Below the pieces are notes generated by a model. It worked only from the letters and a program-made list of their open reading frames with translations, made no database searches and was not told where the DNA came from. A DNA stretch of 64,000 nucleotides from Persicaria tinctoria. Lineage: Eukaryota; Streptophyta; Magnoliopsida; Caryophyllales; Polygonaceae. Below are positions 33,446-44,130 of the stretch, in pieces (position 1 is the first letter of the stretch; every line of letters begins with the position of its first letter). The position numbers and the translations under genes were made by a program. The stretch lies in the NCBI GenBank assembly GCA_037127255.1, contig JBANSL010000001.1:39671001-39735000 (forward strand). Direction: 5' to 3'.

Positions 33446-36400
33446 CTAAAATGTTTTTTTTTTTTGTAGTGGACGCAGCCGCTACCCATCTCAAAATGGT
33501 GCTAGTGATCAAGAGATCCTGGCCGTCAATCGAACGCCTCATCGGTAGCGTACTCCTCGCGTGTGAAAAATTCGGCATCTATGAACCGAGGAAGAAGGTG
33601 AGAGAACGTAGGGAGCGCGGTGAGGCAACGAAGAAGGGTAACACGAAACTCACAAATTGTCCATTCTCTTTAATGGGTCGGGAATTCCAACGCGGAAAGT
33701 GGCACATGTACGTTTTATCAGGAACGCACAACCACAACCTTCCAGATATTCTACTAGGTCACGCCTACCGGGGGCGTATCCACACGCAGGCATTGGAGGT
33801 CGTGAAGATGTTATCGTCGCATGGGCCACCGCGAAAGCCGATATACTCGTTGCCGCACTCAGAAGAGGGATGCGTTACATCACGACGTTAGTTGTATAAC
33901 GCCAAGGCCAAGCTGAAGTTCTAGGCTCGAGGTGACAGGACCATCACCTAAGACGTACTACACCAGATGAAGGCCAAGCGTTACTTCTACGTTGTAAGGA
34001 GGAGGCCTGACTCCGACGTGGTAGGAGGTCTTTTCTTCACCCACCCGGACGCCCTGCATTTGTTGAAACTATTTCCGTATGTCGTCGAAATTGACAGTAC
34101 GTACAAAACCAACAACTACGTCTTCATGTCAGTCCCTTTAACTGATGTTCTCTTTGCAATTTGTAACAAATTTCATCTAATATTTATCGCCTGAGTTTCA
34201 ACTCACATTTTTTTTTCTGCCACATCTAAAGGTACAAAATGCCATTGGTTGAGTTCATCGGCTTCACATGCACGGGGATGAACTTCAGCATAGCTTTCGC
34301 TTTCCTCTGCGATGAGACCACAGAGTCTTACACTTGGGCCCTCAACCATCTCCGATTCCTCTACGGAGACAAGACACCGGAGGCTATCGTCACTGACAGG
34401 GAGCTTGGTCTACTTGGTGCGATTGCCGCTTCCTTCCCTACAGTCAACCATACATTATGATGGGTCCACGTTCTGCGGGGGTCCGCGAGCAAGCGGCCTT
34501 CGAACGGACCCGCGACTTAGAAACAACACAAAAGTTCAAGAACGACTGTAGAGCTGTGTTCGAGTCGAAATCCTCCGAGTCGTACGAGTCACGGCGCCGG
34601 TGGATATATGCCAAGTGGAACCACATCCCCGGATTGATGCAATACCTCTCTTCTACGTGGCTCCTGCATCACCGAAACAAAATTGTCAGAGCTTTGGTGG
34701 ACACCAGCCTTCACTTAGGGACGAGGACCAAAAACAGGTTTTACATTCACTACCCTCCTCAATCTATACCTTTAAGTTTTCACGTATATATTTTATGCTA
34801 AGCTGAACAAAATGGAATTTTCATTTAAGGGTCGAGTCCGCACACTCAGCAATGAAAAACGCATTGCAGTCCCCCGTAGGAGACTTCGGTTGTGTATTTG
34901 CAGCCATCGACTTGTTGATGAAGGATCAAATTTTAGAGGTCAGAGTGTCACTAACCAGGGACTGCAACACGTGGTGCACTGGCATGCACAACGTTGACAT
35001 TTTGTGCCGGGTCCGAGATAGGATCTCAATGCGATGCTACGACCTCCTCAACGCACTATACCAGAAGGTCAAAGCCACTCCACCGACCCCAGAATGCACC
35101 GACCAGTTTTGGAGAGTCTCGTATGGGCTACCATGTACTCACGACATATATCGCTGCATCCAAGATAGTACGCCTATTATGCCGAGCCAGATTCACATGT
35201 TTTGGAAGCAGTTGGATTGGAAGGTCATTCAGCATGACTCGTCGTCAGACTCCGTCCCCATGACCGCGGCTCAGATCGTCATCAATGACTTCTTCCAAAG
35301 GTACCAACGCGGTGAAGTGCCCGATGACGAGTTGGCTAGAGTGGCAACTACGTTGAGGGACGACCAGTTCCCTGCTACAACCAACCTAGTTCCACCCAAT
35401 CCACCTGAGCTATCGAGGGGCAGACCTCGAGGACGAGGGCGCCGTAACCCCTGTCAAACTAACCCCTTCGCATGGGAGAGAACGCAATCGGCGGAACGAC
35501 GCCGCCAGGAGCGGGCACAGGCACCGCGTCCACGCGGAAGAGGCTGCGGCGACCGTGCCCAGAACGACTCCATAGATGTGATGCGCGACGAAGAGGTGGC
35601 TTCCAACATAGCCGACGCGGAGGCCCCATCAACCGTACCGATCTTGCAGACCCATTTCCCCTGGGCAGATGATGACATCGACCCATTCATGATAATCTTC
35701 ATCGATAGAGTGAAGAACGTCGGGTCTGACGGCCATTGCGGATATCGAGCATTTGCTGAGATCCTTGGTTTAGGTGAGAATGAGTGGAAACAAGTCCGCC
35801 TCGCCCTCGCACAGGAGATGACAGAGCATCGACACGTTTATAGCCACGAACCGCGACTGGACGACTACATTTTTAAATGTACCTTCACCGGTCCCATTGC
35901 TGACCGAGACTACTGGATGGAGTGTCCTATGATGGGTTTCATCTTTGCCATAAGATTCGAGACGCCCTTAGTCATCCTCAGCAGGAACTATCTGATGCTT
36001 CTACTCCCTCTCGATGCACGCGACCCTCCGCCGCAGAAAGCAAACTTGGCAATCTGCATCATCAACAACAGAACCCATTGGGTGCCGGTGAGCTACCAAT
36101 TAAATGACATATTTTTTTCCAGACTTCACAACCACAAATACTGACGTATTCATTTTACTCTTTCCACAGGTATGGTTGCGTGACGACTCATTGCTCCCAC
36201 CCATATACCCTGAGTGGTATCGGCACCGACAAAAGAGCGTTGTTGGATGGGATCAACCGTTTCTAGAAAAAATCAACCAATACCGTCCCTTTCGACTTCG
36301 AGATGGACCCCCTCCTGTTCTACCTGTGATTTTTCGATGTGTTACTCGTGTCACTGTCTTTTGTTTATTACAACTACAATTCAATACACTTATTCTAAGA

Positions 36401-36519
36401 ATTATTTATGACTTTCTATGAATGTGTCACGTTCTCAACGAATTATTCTTTAACCAACATAACTACAGCTATTATAATGATGATCAAGTAAGGAGTACAA
36501 TGTCTGTTATTCAGCAAAA

Positions 36520-36760
36520 CACTGTTGCCTTAGGTCCGCAAAGTATTGCGGAATAACACACCACCGTAAGACCTTGTTTGGCGTACTTGTAAACAGTGTC
36601 CCCTAGTTACGCAACCTTATGCGTAATAATACTGTATCAAACACCCTATTTGGCCTGCCCCCCACCGATGTACGCAAGATGTTGCACATTTAGTTCCGCA
36701 TCTTTATGCGTAGATTAGCGGTGTATCCAGTAAAAATTAGTGGTGTAACAAACAACCCTC
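36520..36760 (-). repeat. Right terminal/subterminal repeat of the MULE
   Basis: The inverted counterpart of 15,014-15,260. It holds dyad words GTCCGCAAAGTATTGCGGAA, GTTACGCAACCTTATGCGTA and GTTCCGCATCTTTATGCGTA, and ends in the TACACC-CTAATTTTTA terminal segment read on the minus strand. Confidence 0.7.
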
Positions 36761-37569
36761 TTTTTAAATCATGCCATGTTCTTCATAATTAGCTCCATTG
36801 TAGGCTTTGATATTTTGGCTTTTTATTTTTATTTTAATGTAAAAATTGTATTAATAATATTTAGCTATTACATAAAGAAAGTAAAGGGGGAAAGGGCGCT
36901 AAGTTTAATACTAAGACTAGACCTAAAGCGCATGGGATGTGTCCTACCTAAGAGATGCAACCCCTAAGTGAGGACTAAAGCCGAACTTGTCCCTCAAAAG
37001 GCAAACCAAGTAAAATCCAAAACAACACCACTTGCGGTATTGGAATGGACCTTGAAAGCTAGATGAAGTCCAAGATAAACAATTGTGCATGCAAGCACAT
37101 AAAAGATGGAAAGTACGAACAGTACATGCAAGCACAAGTTTTACCATCTAACTTGATCCCATATAAATATAAAAATATTACAATAAGGGTCAGCCCATAA
37201 TCAATTTATGTGGCCCACGAATTGGAAGTCAATGTTGGATATAAGTGAAGTCCGAATTCCATATGGCCCATTTGAATCATGGGTTAGTCAAGGCCCAAGA
37301 CTAATGGAGCCATCAATCCAACGTCGGTCTTCCATGGAGCCACCAAAAGATCTTCCAAAGTGTAATACAGCTAAGAAAAGGGACAATGATTCTCTTACCC
37401 TCTGGTAAGCTTATCCGGGGGTAAAAATGTAATCTTCTTTTTGGTCAAAAAGTAAGTCAGCCCAAAAAAAAAGAAATGAAAATAGAGGTAGTAGGGCAAT
37501 AATTACCTGCATCAATTAAAGTAACCTTGATTCTAATGACAATTAAAGCACTGTAATCTTCTCTCTCCG
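36761..37569. other. Intergenic sequence
   Basis: AT-rich, with no recognised gene or repeat ends. It may hold the upstream part of the next gene. Confidence 0.4.
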
Positions 37570-37959
37570 AACACTCCCAACGGTAATTTCAAATTTTCAT
37601 CTCCATCTCTTCAAACGGTCGGAATTGGAGTTGCAAGTGTTAGATTGCTCAATTGAAGTAGTCTTCTTAACAAATCCGGCGAAGATCGATCATTAAAGGT
37701 ACTAGGATTTAGGGTTCCGTTGTCAATTGCTCGAGATCGAAGAACCTGCAATCGATCGTTTTCCGATCGCTGAACTCGCCGGACACCGAAGGTGAGCGGT
37801 ACATATATTATCCGATTGGATCTATATTCGTGAATAAGGGATTGTCATTAATTTGCATTTTGAAACTGATTAGAGTGTAATTGTAGTTCGAACGCTAATT
37901 TAATTAGGATTTCGGATTTCTCCTGCAGATTTACCGATCATCCTCTTTTCTCAGCTACA
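37570..37959 (+). promoter_or_regulatory. 5' leader with intron of the FAR1-related gene
   Basis: A CT-rich leader (TCTCTCCGAACACTCCCAAC) is followed by a likely leader intron from CGAAG|GTGAGCGG (37,791) to TCCTGCAG (37,929), just before ATG 37,960. This leader-intron layout is common in plant FRS genes. Confidence 0.55.
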
Positions 37960-40638
37960 ATGAGCCAAAACAGGGATTTTGATCTTATCATGGGATTCGA
38001 AGATAGGTCCGGTTCCGATGATTCGATCAATGGGTCAGGCCGGCTGGACTTGAACTTGGGCCAAATTTTGGATGAGTGATGAAGGAGCCGGTGATGAAGG
38101 AGCCGGTGATGAAGAAGACGACGATGAAGGAGACGATGCTGAGCCTCGCGAGATTTCCGATAACTTGACAATGAATCCTCCCCATATCGGGCTGATGTTA
38201 GAGCGGGAAGCAGATTTTATTCAGTTAATCCACGGATATGCGAGAGAAAATGGATTCATGGTAAGAATTCGGAGTTCGGAAAAGTTACCCCCCACAGAAG
38301 GAGGTGATGGGAATACGGGCGAAAGGTACAAGTCAATTAGGATGGTATGTACAAAGGCGAGGAACTTTGTGTCCAAGTCGAAAAACCCGAGCAAGGGATC
38401 CACTTCAACCATGACAGGTTGTAACTTCAGGGTGAATGTTGTCCGTGATGGACCTGGTGTATGGAGGGTAACCGCCGTTGTCCTTGAGCATAACCACGAG
38501 TGTGATGCGAATAATACAAAATACCTTACAAATTACAGATACATCACCGAAGGCAACAAGAAACGGATCTTGGAAATGGATAGGGTCGGCGTACCAATAG
38601 CTAAGAACTTCACATCCTTTGTGGTTGCCAACGGGAGCCATGATAAAGTGAACTTCACTGAACGGGACATGCGGAACGCGGTTGCCAAAAACAGAAGCCG
38701 ACAAATGAAGAAAGGGGACTTTCTTGCAATGAGGGATCATTTCGATGCAATGGCTTCAACCAACTCGAACTTCTTCTACATTTATGATGTGGACGAAGAC
38801 AATAGATTGAAGAATGTGTTTTGGGCTGACGGAAGGAGTAGGGCAGCGTACTTGGAATTTGGCGACGTCATCTCATTCGATACGACATACGTCTCAAACA
38901 GATACAAGATGCCATTTGCACCATTCATCGGGGTCAATCACCATGGGCAGAGCGTGTTGTTTGGGTGTGCCCTACTCTTCGGAGAGGAAACCGAGCACTT
39001 CGTGTGGTTGTTTAACACTTGGCTCAGCTGTATGTCCGGGAAGGCACCAAAAGCAATCTTAACCGACCAAGCCCAATCCATTGGTAAGCTACTGTAAATA
39101 TGTTGTATCTACATATGTAGTTAAAGTAGTCTTATTTATCGATAATGTCCATTCATTTGTTTTCAGGCAATGCAGTTGCGCAAGTGTTTCCTAATGCTTC
39201 GCATCGTTGGTGCATATGGCACGTGATGCAGAATGCTAAAAAGCACTTGGGGAGCAACCCCAAATGGAATGCAATAGTAAGTACACTATAAGGTGCTCTA
39301 TACGATTCCTTGAGTGTAGAGGAGTTCGAAGAGGCATGGGATGCGATGCTGGAGAAGTTTGGTTTGCGTAACAACAAGTGGTTATGCAAGATGTACGAGA
39401 AGAGAAGGCGTTGGGTTCCTGTATACTTGAAGAACAACTTCTGGGCCGGGATGTCAAGCACCCAGAGGTGTGAAGGTATGAACCATTTCTTCAAATCGTT
39501 CCTCAATATAAATACTACGTTGAAGTTGTTCGTCGAGCAGTATGGTCTAGCATTATCGAAAAGGGTGAGGGAGGAGGAGACATCGAACTTCACATCGATA
39601 AATAAGCCCCTCAAGTGCATGACCGACCATGTGTTTGAGCTCGTGTTCCAAGAGTTGTACACTACTACAAAGTTCGAAGAATTTCAAGTTGAGGTGCGGA
39701 ACCTCGTGTACGCCAATGCACTGAGGGTCGAAGACGATGTCAATGTGTGCACTTACGTCGTTACGGTAAAGCTGCCTTATTTTCGTCATACACGGTGCTA
39801 CAAATACAGGGTTACCCTTCAAAAAGACAACACCGGCGTAAAGTGTGAGTGCAAAAACTTTGAGTTCCGCGGGATATTGTGCACCCACATTTTGCGTGTC
39901 TTCAGCGAAGAGAATGTGTATTACGTTCCGCAGAGGTATATTTTGGATCGTTGGTGGAAGGACCTGCCCCGGGAACACTTGAAGGTCCCAGTCCCTTACT
40001 ATAAGCTGATAGAAAAGAAGTCAGACGGGATGAAACGGTATGGGGATATTCATGGTAAGGTGGACAAAATCGCCGGATTGGCGATGTACGATGAGGATTT
40101 GTACAAGGTTGTGATGTCTGAGCTCCAGGAATTGGAAGACACGGCCAAGGAGGCTGCACTGAGGAAGAATCGCCTAACTTATCACAACCTAGATGGCATT
40201 GGTAAAGTGTATGGGCGGCGAGTGGTGATCCCAACTGAAACGGACATGAACGACGATGGGGATGTACCGAATAACGATCTATCCCCCGTGGTAGATCCAG
40301 AAGACAGAAGGGGTACATGCCGACATAGAACTAGGAGGTTAGGCTATAGGAGGCAAATTGCGCGGGAGCGTACTGAGCGTCAATGCAGACAGGGTGGGCC
40401 AAGCAGCCCTGCGGAGAGCCATGCAGGTCCCAGCAATGGTATTCGCCACCAAAACATGATGTCCATGCCTAACCCTCATCATTATTACAATTCGGTACAT
40501 AACTGGGATTCCAAACATGCTTTCTTGTCAGATCCTTTTCGTTGGCATCATACTTATGATCGTCAATTCCCCTCTTCTTTGGTAGATGATGCATACACAA
40601 GCCATGCAACACAGTGGCCTGGGCAACTATGGGTTTAG
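37960..40638 (+). pseudogene. FAR1-related (FRS/MULE-derived) gene with in-frame stop
   Basis: ATG 37,960 opens 39 codons (MSQNRDFDLIMGF...GQILDE) and stops at TGA, overlapping ATG 38,072, which opens the long frame (341 codons). A one-base loss near 38,072 would explain this. The long frame has a FAR1 DNA-binding region (FIQLIHGYARENGF; Cys of MVCTK, Cys of TGCNF, HNH at about residue 138). The transposase core follows (FDTTY; ILTDQ). Intron 39,084-39,166 (GTAAGC...TTTCAG) joins in frame. Exon 2 continues with NAVAQVFPNASHRWCIWHV, a TAA at 39,289-39,291, then the acidic QRCEGMN and a SWIM zinc finger (CECKNFEFRGILCTHILRVF, about 39,848). It ends at 40,638. All three catalytic acids and the zinc residues remain, so the stop is the only clear lesion of exon 2. 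It is either a recently dead MULE transposase or a decaying FRS-type transcription factor; no TIRs were found. Confidence 0.85.
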
Positions 40639-41504
40639 TCCATCAAATGGTGCACATGGTCTTCCTTTGAGGGTTACATAGGTGAGTGATAACATATTAG
40701 TCTTCTCTAAGTTGGGACTCTTTGGAACCACTTATCAATAAGGTATTTTTTTATGCAGCTATCCCAAACACACACGTCGGGATCTTCGTCGTTTAAGTAG
40801 GAACCGTATCAACCTGTCCGGAAGACTCAATGACTTGGGCACTCCTTGTGATGTTGCTTAGTTCAATTTTTTTAGTACTCCTTCTAAGTTGGAACATTTA
40901 CTTCGTATACCCAATTTGTAAACAATCTTCTTTGTATTTTGCATCGGATTACAAGTCTAACTTTTAAAACGTTAGGCCCAATTACCAGCCCATTACACTG
41001 GTAGTAGTTACCAGCCCAGTCTTCCACAGCATGATGCATTTTGCATCAACCAATGCAGCGTCTACTGTGTATATTTATGGCTATATGTCAATTGTCAATT
41101 GTCAAGTGCAATAAAATAGGAATCGAACCCGAGTCATATTTGCCTATTTGGTGTGTGGAGAGCAATTCTAACTCATAAGAGTCATGAAAAAAAAAATTCA
41201 AATGCATGTCTACTGTGTATATTTATGGAGAAATTAGTTATAGGATAAAATTGTAATTAATTTTGAAAATATGTTCAAGTTAAAATTTACTTTTAGAACC
41301 ATAAAACTTGTCCAGAAAAAGGCACATACCGTCAAACTTGGTTATCACATACACAAAAAAATACCATTGTTTATCACACACAATAAACTATAATCAAACG
41401 GCTTCCAAAACAACTAGTCCACAACCACATACCCAAAATAAAGTTTCCAAAAACTCATAATAAAAACCTTAAAATACTACTACAAAAAACAACCCATGAG
41501 AGCT
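40639..41504. other. Intergenic sequence between two convergent genes
   Basis: Holds the likely 3' UTR of the FAR1-related gene (a short spliced continuation near 40,680-40,860 is possible) and AT-rich sequence. No other feature seen. Confidence 0.4.
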
Positions 41505-42133
41505 TCACTTGAAGAGGTAGGCCACCACCGATGCCAAGGTGATACAGGCCATGACGACAATGACCTGGATCAAGGACATGATCACCGTGCCCGACTTTGC
41601 CTGACCTTGTCGTGACTTGGCCACCTCCTCCTTGGCGATCAGCAGCAGCCTATCTTTCTTCGCTTCCGACCCCCCCCCCCCCCGCTGCAGCAGGAGCTGT
41701 TTTGCAGCCGCCAGCGCCCCTTCGTTCTTCTGTAGGCGGTCCCTAAAGGTGGCGATCAATGCAGTAGCCATCTCAAGTTGCCCATCACGAACCTCTAGGT
41801 TCCCGGCTACACGCTCATCTCCCCATTCCGCTTCATTCAATTCAGACTGCAGCTCCCTGTTTCTATCCTGAAGCTCTATGACCCTCGTGTTCTGCGTGCT
41901 CTCGGAGGAGGCCGAGGTGTAACTCGACTCCGGCTCCTCAGGAAACTGCAAATATAACAGAAATTAGAGGATCTTGACTAATAAGTGATGAGTAATCGAA
42001 ATGAAACAGAATTGATTTAAAAAGAGTCGAGTAACTTACCCGAGGTGGGTGGTGTACGAATGGGTTCGTGTCAGCCCTGTTGCTGTCTGAAAATGATATT
42101 TTCTGGGAATTCTCAGAGTCATAAATCCTAAGC
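41505..42133 (-). CDS. Coiled-coil, tail-anchored hypothetical protein (partial model)
   Basis: Exon 41,948-41,505 encodes FPEEPESSYTSASSESTQNT, a long charged helix (VIELQDRNRELQSELNEAEW and onward, heptad-like) and a C-terminal hydrophobic segment, MSLIQVIVVMACITLASVVA. The end is YLFK, typical of a tail anchor. An upstream exon (42,133 to about 42,038; RLRIYDSENSQKISFSDSNR, then ADTNPFVHHPPR) joins in frame through GG|GTAAGTTAC and TTTGCAG|. The first exon was not found; ATG at 42,628 (MSSV) does not join in phase. A poly-C/G run at 41,673-41,686 codes for glycines. It is convergent with the FAR1-related gene and may be its companion in one transposon. No function is assigned. Confidence 0.55.
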
Positions 42134-42719
42134 CTGCACAACATATATTGAATCAGACATTCCATAAATAGCATAAACAAATTCAACACTTAAATTTTGT
42201 TGATTAAAATCGAATTTGCAATGAATAAGATAGAAACTCAGAAAGAAACGGTTATTTAAAACGCTAAGTCGTGAGTTGCAATCAAACATTCAACCAGTAC
42301 AAACCCCTAACATCTATTTTGCCCAAAAGTAGTTGCAATCAATTTAACATGCATCCAGTACAAAACCCAAAAAACCTAAGTCCCTAACGCGCGCATGGCG
42401 TTTTCAATTTCATACCAAAATCAAAACAATAAAACCCAAACCTCCAATTTGAAGTTCATACCGCACAAATTACATAGTTCATACCAAACACATCACTAAA
42501 CCAGTCCAAATCACAACAAGCAACTTCAGAATACACAAAAACCCTAAATCTACAGTTCGAAACCCTAAAATCCCAAACTCTACACATGCATCAATGTAAA
42601 ATCCGAAGTGCTTTACCACAGATGACATATTACAACAATTGGGGTAGGGGTTTAGATGTGAGAAAGAGCCTAACCTTGTTTATTGTTGAATTAGCTAGAG
42701 ATAGATTGAAACTTCACTC

Positions 42720-44130
42720 TTCTGTACGACACAAACCTGCATCAGAAACACCCTAGCGTCAGCACAAATTTGTTGTGAGCTGAATCTGCCATGTTTTACA
42801 GCAACTTTTAAATCGATTTCTGTACACATTTCATTCATTTGGGTTTAGATAGTACATAATCTATGTAGTTTATGTTTATTTGCCAAATTATGGAATCTAC
42901 ACCAGTTTCTGTTTAAATCGCAGAAATCGAGGCATATTACAGCAATTCTACAGAAGGTCAGAAAAGCTCGGAAAACCACTACAGAAGTCCAAGGTCAAAG
43001 CAGCGGAACCATTCTGAGAGTCAAGGCTACTCGATCTCGAGTAGGCCTTACTCGACCTAGACGAGCATGTCCGAGCAACCTTGGTCGACAGAGCCTGATC
43101 GAGAAAGCCAGACCAACCCGGCTCCGGACCCAAGTCGATCTCGACAAGCCCTAGTCGAGATCGACGAAGCCTAGACACCACACCCGGATTCGACGAGGAG
43201 AGAAGTTGCCCGAGAAGCCGAGGACGAGAAGCCGAGCACACCTTTACTCGATCTCGACGAACCTTTGTCGAGATCGACAAGCTATCCAAAGCCAGTCCGA
43301 GGAGGGTTCCTCGACACCACCACAGAGGCTAACCCTAGTCGATTTCGAGGAGTAGTGGTCGAGATCGACGACGCCCAGAGTCCAGATCCAGGCTTGTCGA
43401 GCACGCCTACCCGAGGAAGCCCAGTCGGCAAGACCACCCTGGTCGAGATCGACAAGGCTTTGTCGAGGTCGACGAGCACCAGGAGTCCAGACCGAGCCAC
43501 ATCGAGCAGAGCTAGCCGGGAAGTCCAGTCGTTGATCAACCCTACTCGAGGTCGACGAAGCCTTGTCGAGGTCGAGTAGCCCAGTGTCCAGAAACGCGTC
43601 GACGAAGACCTGTCTGAGTAGACTTGGGATTCCTTGGGGCCGAAGGAGGAAGATTCTATCCAAATCCGTCAAGATCTATCATCAAGGAAGGAGATCTATC
43701 AAGACATGAAGACTTACCCTATTTAGTTTTATCTTTCCCTTTTAGATTTATTTCCATAAAACAATTTATTTATCTTTTAGCAATTTAGATATAATTTTAG
43801 ATATAGATAGATATCTTCTTTCCTAGACTAGCCAGGGAATGAAACCTATAAATAAAGCCCTAGGGGCTGGTTTTTCATTCATTCAAAAATTCAGAGAGAA
43901 ACAAGTAGTTCCACAGAGAAGTTTAGGAGTTCTAAGGTTTTTAGGGTTTTGGCTTTCTGCGAAAGTTGATTGCCGGAATTGTAAAGGCTTTTGAATATAG
44001 TTAATGCAAGTTTCTTTTTATACATCAATATCTGCAATTGTGATGAGGCGTGAGTAGTCCACCCACTTCTGGGGCTGGGGTGAGCCCAACGGTGGCCATG
44101 TCAGGCGATGCGATAAAGGTTTACCTCTTT
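42720..44130 (+). repeat. Retroelement-like repeat family, copy C
   Basis: The best-preserved order of the family: a conserved head (TATGTTTATTTGCCAAATTA, near 42,868), then an array of GTCGAGATCGAC/CTCGATCTCGAG words at 43,025-43,580. A TATA box (CCTATAAATAAAGCCC, 43,848) follows, then a leader beginning GGGCTGGTTTTTCATTCATT, and the GTGAGCCCAACGGTGGCCAT block near 44,080. Open frames over the array exist on both strands but follow the repeat and show no protein signature. Confidence 0.6.

Larger units (their letters stand above)
27585..33471 (+). mobile_element. CACTA (EnSpm-type) element carrying host gene pieces
   Basis: The right end is TTTTTTGTAGTG and the left end CCCTACAAAAAA (one base off the usual CACTAC). 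The 3-bp target duplication GAC is at 27,582-27,584 and 33,472-33,474. Subterminal regions are full of GCCACGGCAA-type words in both orientations, as in other plant CACTA elements. Left repeats (about 27,604-27,770) form three tandem units with the GGTAGCAACGGCA core. There is no CACTA transposase inside; instead there are fragments of at least three unrelated plant genes in the same direction. It is therefore a non-autonomous gene-capturing (Pack-type) CACTA. Confidence 0.9.
27314..36421 (+). pseudogene. MULE transposase with SWIM and C-terminal OTU protease domain, split by CACTA
   Basis: Exon 1 is 27,314-27,385 (24 codons, donor GTATGC). Exon 2 starts at 27,480 and is interrupted at 27,584 by the CACTA element, resuming at 33,475. 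Together they give a FAR1-like N-terminal region (NREWTNRDEMVRTFQD, then LKMVLVIKRSW and THNHNLPD). Catalytic motifs follow: DSTYKTN (about 34,095) and VTDRELG (about 34,392). Further exon joins are consistent: 34,127/34,232, 34,737/34,830 and 36,087/36,170. A SWIM-like GLPCTH lies near 35,128, an Arg/Gly-rich linker near 35,416-35,450, and an OTU cysteine protease core at about 35,705-36,087. The core has nucleophile motif SDGHCGYRAF and the His in NNRTHWVP. Defects are a frame change between about 33,800 and 33,840, stops near 33,893-33,950, and a TGA at 34,458-34,460 replacing the Cys codon of the usual LC-W-H motif. OTU enzymes cleave ubiquitin; why a transposase carries one is unknown. 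Confidence 0.85.
15014..36760 (+). mobile_element. Giant Mutator-like element (about 21.7 kb, with nested CACTA)
   Basis: The left end (about 15,027-15,085) and right end (about 36,747-36,690 on the minus strand) are inverted repeats. Both read TACACC(G/A)CTAATTTTTA, then CCG(G/C)TAATCTACGCA, then TGCGGAACT. Beyond the clear repeat, equal lengths on both sides lead to a shared 8-mer TTTTTAAA (15,006-15,013 and 36,761-36,768), a plausible Mutator-type target duplication (usually 8-11 bp), although it is low-complexity. Inside are a PMD gene, a repeat-rich non-coding middle, and a MULE transposase gene with SWIM and OTU domains. Removing the 5.9-kb CACTA insertion gives about 15.9 kb. Both genes are broken, so this copy is not autonomous. 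Confidence 0.78.

Noticed and set aside
43244..43672. Open frames of 85-142 codons over the GTCGAGATCGAC array
   Set aside because: They repeat with the dyads, occur on both strands and have no protein signature.
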